Below are positions 5,216 to 8,012 of a DNA stretch of 8,012 nucleotides, in pieces; within the stretch, counting starts at the first letter, position 1, and each line of letters opens with the position of its first letter. The position numbers and the translations under genes were made by a program. The DNA comes from Verrucomicrobiota bacterium (GTDB lineage Bacteria > Verrucomicrobiota > Verrucomicrobiia > Opitutales > Opitutaceae): contig JAUPWC010000108.1 of the NCBI GenBank assembly GCA_030916665.1, positions 1 through 8,012 on the forward strand, given 5' to 3'. The notes under the pieces are model-generated. The model was not told the DNA's origin. It did not search any database and saw nothing but the letters and a program-made list of their open reading frames with translations.

Positions 5216-8012
5216 TTAGGCCCGTTCGCCGCGCAGCACGCGGTCCACCGTGTCGGTGAAATCGGAGACGTCGTAGGGTTTGGAAATCATTCCGCGGAAA
5301 CCGTGGCCCTGGTAATTGGCGAGCACGAGATCGTTCGAGTAGCCGCTGGAGACAATCGCCTTCACGTCCGGATCGAGCCGGAGCAGCTGTTCCATGGTTT
5401 CACGGCCACCCATGCCGCCGGGAATGGTGAGGTCGAGGATCACGAGGTCGAAGAGTCGGCCGGCCTCGCGTGCTGACGCGAATTCGCGCAGCGCGGCGGC
5501 ACCGTCGCCGACCGCCACCACCCCACAACCGTGACGGCGCAGGATCGAGGCCGCGAGGTTGCGGATGAAGGCCTCGTCGTCCATCACCATAACCTGCGTG
5601 CCACCGGGAGCCGGAACCGCGCTGACTGGCTGGACCTCGCCGGCATCCGTCGCCGGGCAGGAGGCGGCGGGCAGCCAGACATGGAAGGTCGTGCCAAGAC
5701 CGATCTTGGACTCGACGGTGATGTGACCGGCGTGCTTCTTCACGATGGAATGCACGGTGGCCAGGCCAAGACCGCTGCCCTGCTTTTTGGTCGTGAAATA
5801 CGGATCGAAGATGCGGGCCAGGTCGTTGGCGGCAATGCCCGGGCCGTGGTCGGCGATGTCGAGCCGCAGGTAACGGCCGGGAGCCAGCACGCCGGCAAGC
5901 TCCGCGCCCACCACCCGGTTGGAGAGGGCGAGTTCGACCATGCCGCCATCGGGCATGGCCTGCGTGGCGTTGATCACTATGTTCTGCACGACCTGGCCGA
6001 TCTGTCCCTTGTCCACGTCGGCCGGCCAGAGGTCGGCGGGCAGATCGAAGCGGGCGCTGACCTTCGAACCGCGCAGGGCGAATTCGGCGACCTCGCGCAC
6101 GATCTCGGGCAGCGAGACGGCGCTGCGGATCGGCGCCCCGCCTTTGGCGAAGGTCAGCAACTGCTGCGTCAGGTCGCGGGCCCGGGTCGCGGCCTTCGCG
6201 GCCTGATCCATGGACTGGGCCGCCTCGCCGGTGAGGCCGGCCTCCATGCGCACCAGTGAAATGTTGCCCATGAGCACGGTCAGCAGGTTGTTGAAATCGT
6301 GCGCGATGCCGCCCGCGAGCAGGCCGAGCGACTCGAGTTTGCCGGCACGGGCGAGTTCGGATTGGAGCCGCGCCTCGCGCTCCATTTGCTCGCGAATCTG
6401 TCCGGTCTGGGCGCGCACGCGCCGACGCAGCACGGTGTTCCATCCCAGGAAGAGCAGCGCGCCCAAGGCGATCATGCCGGTGAACGTGAGGATGCGGCCG
6501 CGCGTCCACCAGGAGGGCGCGGCCAACAGCTGGACGTCCGCAGCATGCCGGAGGTGCAGCCGGAAACCCGACTGCCGGCCAGTTTGGTCGAACTCCAGTT
6601 CATGCACGCCGGACAGGCGGAGCAGCGACCCGACCGCCAGGTCCGGGAGAGCAGCCCCGGCCGCGTCGTGTTCTTCGAGGATTGCCACAAAGATCAGCTC
6701 GCCAGCCTGAACCACCAGGCGCACCGCGCCGCCGAGGCGCACGTCGTCCAGCAACCGGCCCTCGATCTGCACCAGCTGACCGTCGCGGGCGCGCATCCCG
6801 GTGGCATCGAAGGCCACCTCGGCCGGTGCGGAAGAACGGCCCCCGTCGGAGCGCCGGACCACGGCGTCGCGCATCACGATCCGCCCGGCCTGCCGGCCGA
6901 GAAATCCCACCGCCTCGGCGAGGTCGCCCGAACGCAGGGTTTGATCCGTGTCCGTCCACACGAGAAGACTATGCCCCGATTCCTCCAGCCAGACGGAGCG
7001 CCCCTGGTCATGATGCACCACGGTGCCACTGACCCGCAATCGCCGGTTGAAACTTTGCACCGTTTCGAACTGCCCCAGGCTCGACAGCGGCCTCAACGGC
7101 ACCGTGTAAGGATCAACCGGAGCCGGTTCCTCCACCTGCACGTAGGCGATGCCGGGAACCCAAAGGGTGATGCCGGTGAGTTTGCGCTGGGTGTCGGCCT
7201 GCGCGACACACACGCCGTGCAGTCGGACCACCGAACCCACCATGTTCGAAACATCCTCGGTCGCGGGCAACACCGCCGTGAAGTCCCGGGTGGCGGTGGC
7301 CAGCTCAAGATGCTTCCACGCTCCGGCCTGTTGCACCCGCCGCAGATAGCCGCGCATCTCCACCCACTGGGACTCCTCAACGCCGCTCAGGGCGTGCTCG
7401 ACCGACACCTGGCGTGCCATCGGCAGCACCGCCTCGCTCACGCGTTGGAAACGGGTCGCCACCACCACCGGAGCGAATTCACCCATGGCGGTGACACCCT
7501 CGACCTCCACATTGCGGCCGGGCGAGCGCACCACGGAGTCGGAGGCACCGCGCATGACCTGGATGCCGCTGCTGGAGTCGGCAATGAAGAAGAACGGCGC
7601 GTTGGCATGGGACCAAGTGACCACGCCCGTCAGCTTGACCGGCCGGCCCGCCGCAGCCTCCTCGGTCGAGAGACCATGCACCTCCGCGGCCAGACCGATG
7701 ACCCGGCCGGGCTGCGCGGAGAAAGAGTCGCTGGCCGGCTTGGTGTAGTTTCGAAAAAAAGCGCCCTCCAGGCGCCAGCTCGGACCAAAAGCCAGGGGAT
7801 ACCCCACCGCCTCGACCACATCGTTGATGGCGAGGGGGCGCTGCTGACCGGTCATCAGGTCAATCTGCCCGCTCCCATCGCGTATGCGGACAAAATGGCC
7901 GGCCTCACGTGCCACCACCGAGCCGATCACCCGCACCAGCTGGTCCCGTGAATGCCCCAGCAGACTGCCAATCTGCGTGACCGGAAGTTTGAATCCCGGC
8001 TCCTCATCCAGG
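5216..8012 (-). CDS. Hybrid sensor histidine kinase with repeated OB-like sensory domains and C-terminal receiver, 5' partial
   Basis: Membrane sensor kinase; the frame is open to the right edge and 931 residues are visible, numbered here from the codon at 8009-8011. The GTG at 7934-7936 is internal. Residues 25-496 hold five degenerate OB-fold-like repeats. One membrane segment spans about 506-527, followed by a charged, probably coiled-coil linker (528-560). HisKA carries the phosphoacceptor His571 in AGGIAHDFNNLLTV. The ATPase domain shows the N box with Asn681 (NIVINATQAMPDGG), G1 DHGPGIA (721-727), FDPYFTTK (735-742) and G2 GSGLGLA (745-751). The receiver (about 806-927) has the acidic DDE (811-813), phosphoacceptor Asp860 in VILDLTIPGG, SSGYS from Ser888, and Lys911 before Pro. 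All catalytic residues are present. The repeats probably lie in the periplasm; their ligand is unknown. No HPt, DNA-binding domain or partner regulator is in view. The stop is TAA at 5216-5218; any signal peptide lies outside the window. Confidence 0.95.
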   Translation of the reverse strand, partial: LDEEPGFKLPVTQIGSLLGHSRDQLVRVIGSVVAREAGHFVRIRDGSGQIDLMTGQQRPLAINDVVEAVGYPLAFGPSWRLEGAFFRNYTKPASDSFSAQPGRVIGLAAEVHGLSTEEAAAGRPVKLTGVVTWSHANAPFFFIADSSSGIQVMRGASDSVVRSPGRNVEVEGVTAMGEFAPVVVATRFQRVSEAVLPMARQVSVEHALSGVEESQWVEMRGYLRRVQQAGAWKHLELATATRDFTAVLPATEDVSNMVGSVVRLHGVCVAQADTQRKLTGITLWVPGIAYVQVEEPAPVDPYTVPLRPLSSLGQFETVQSFNRRLRVSGTVVHHDQGRSVWLEESGHSLLVWTDTDQTLRSGDLAEAVGFLGRQAGRIVMRDAVVRRSDGGRSSAPAEVAFDATGMRARDGQLVQIEGRLLDDVRLGGAVRLVVQAGELIFVAILEEHDAAGAALPDLAVGSLLRLSGVHELEFDQTGRQSGFRLHLRHAADVQLLAAPSWWTRGRILTFTGMIALGALLFLGWNTVLRRRVRAQTGQIREQMEREARLQSELARAGKLESLGLLAGGIAHDFNNLLTVLMGNISLVRMEAGLTGEAAQSMDQAAKAATRARDLTQQLLTFAKGGAPIRSAVSLPEIVREVAEFALRGSKVSARFDLPADLWPADVDKGQIGQVVQNIVINATQAMPDGGMVELALSNRVVGAELAGVLAPGRYLRLDIADHGPGIAANDLARIFDPYFTTKKQGSGLGLATVHSIVKKHAGHITVESKIGLGTTFHVWLPAASCPATDAGEVQPVSAVPAPGGTQVMVMDDEAFIRNLAASILRRHGCGVVAVGDGAAALREFASAREAGRLFDLVILDLTIPGGMGGRETMEQLLRLDPDVKAIVSSGYSNDLVLANYQGHGFRGMISKPYDVSDFTDTVDRVLRGERA

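Noticed and set aside
7934..7936. GTG at 7936 as the start codon of the kinase.
   Set aside because: The frame is open to the right edge, and the upstream residues (PVTQIGSLLGHSRDQLV) resemble the linker that precedes the other repeats, so the gene starts outside the window.
6299..7951. A 550-codon open frame on the plus strand opposite the kinase gene.
   Set aside because: It is in codon register with the kinase, which carries complete catalytic motifs. The opposite product is His/Arg/Gly-rich with no recognisable domain; it is a composition artefact.

Overview
This is a GC-rich, gene-dense bacterial chromosomal window with four intergenic gaps, all short (23, 9, 183 and 138 bases). Base composition, protein style and gene content suggest a Verrucomicrobiota genome, perhaps of the Opitutaceae type. 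That placement is inference from overall feel; no marker gene here fixes the taxonomy. I see no mobile elements, CRISPR array, rRNA or tRNA genes.

Layout, left to right. (1) Positions 1-962, plus strand: the 3' part of a tRNA-dihydrouridine synthase gene, open at the left edge. (2) Positions 986-1522, minus strand: sufT, a long-form DUF59/MIP18-like Fe-S assembly factor, convergent with the first gene and separated from it by a hairpin that also resembles a REP element. (3) Positions 1532-3376, minus strand: sppA, a full-length tandem S49 signal peptide peptidase. It lies just upstream of sufT with a 9-base gap, so the two look like an sppA-sufT operon. (4) Positions 3377-3559: a divergent intergenic region with a CGATAAG/CTTATCG dyad and a weak candidate promoter. 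(5) Positions 3560-5077, plus strand: an intact 505-residue cytoplasmic protein of a conserved family whose biochemical role I cannot assign. (6) Positions 5078-5215: a short convergent gap with a 14-base perfect palindrome. (7) Positions 5216-8012, minus strand: a large hybrid sensor histidine kinase, open at the right edge. It has five degenerate OB-fold-like repeats before a single membrane segment, then HisKA, HATPase and a C-terminal receiver domain.

The genes are mostly housekeeping or envelope functions (tRNA modification, Fe-S maturation, cleared signal-peptide or membrane-protein turnover, signalling) and do not form an obvious single pathway. The two parts most worth following up are the 505-residue unassigned protein and the repeat-built sensory region of the kinase. 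The several very long opposite-strand open frames are composition artefacts. Nothing here amounts to a clearly new defence or mobile system.
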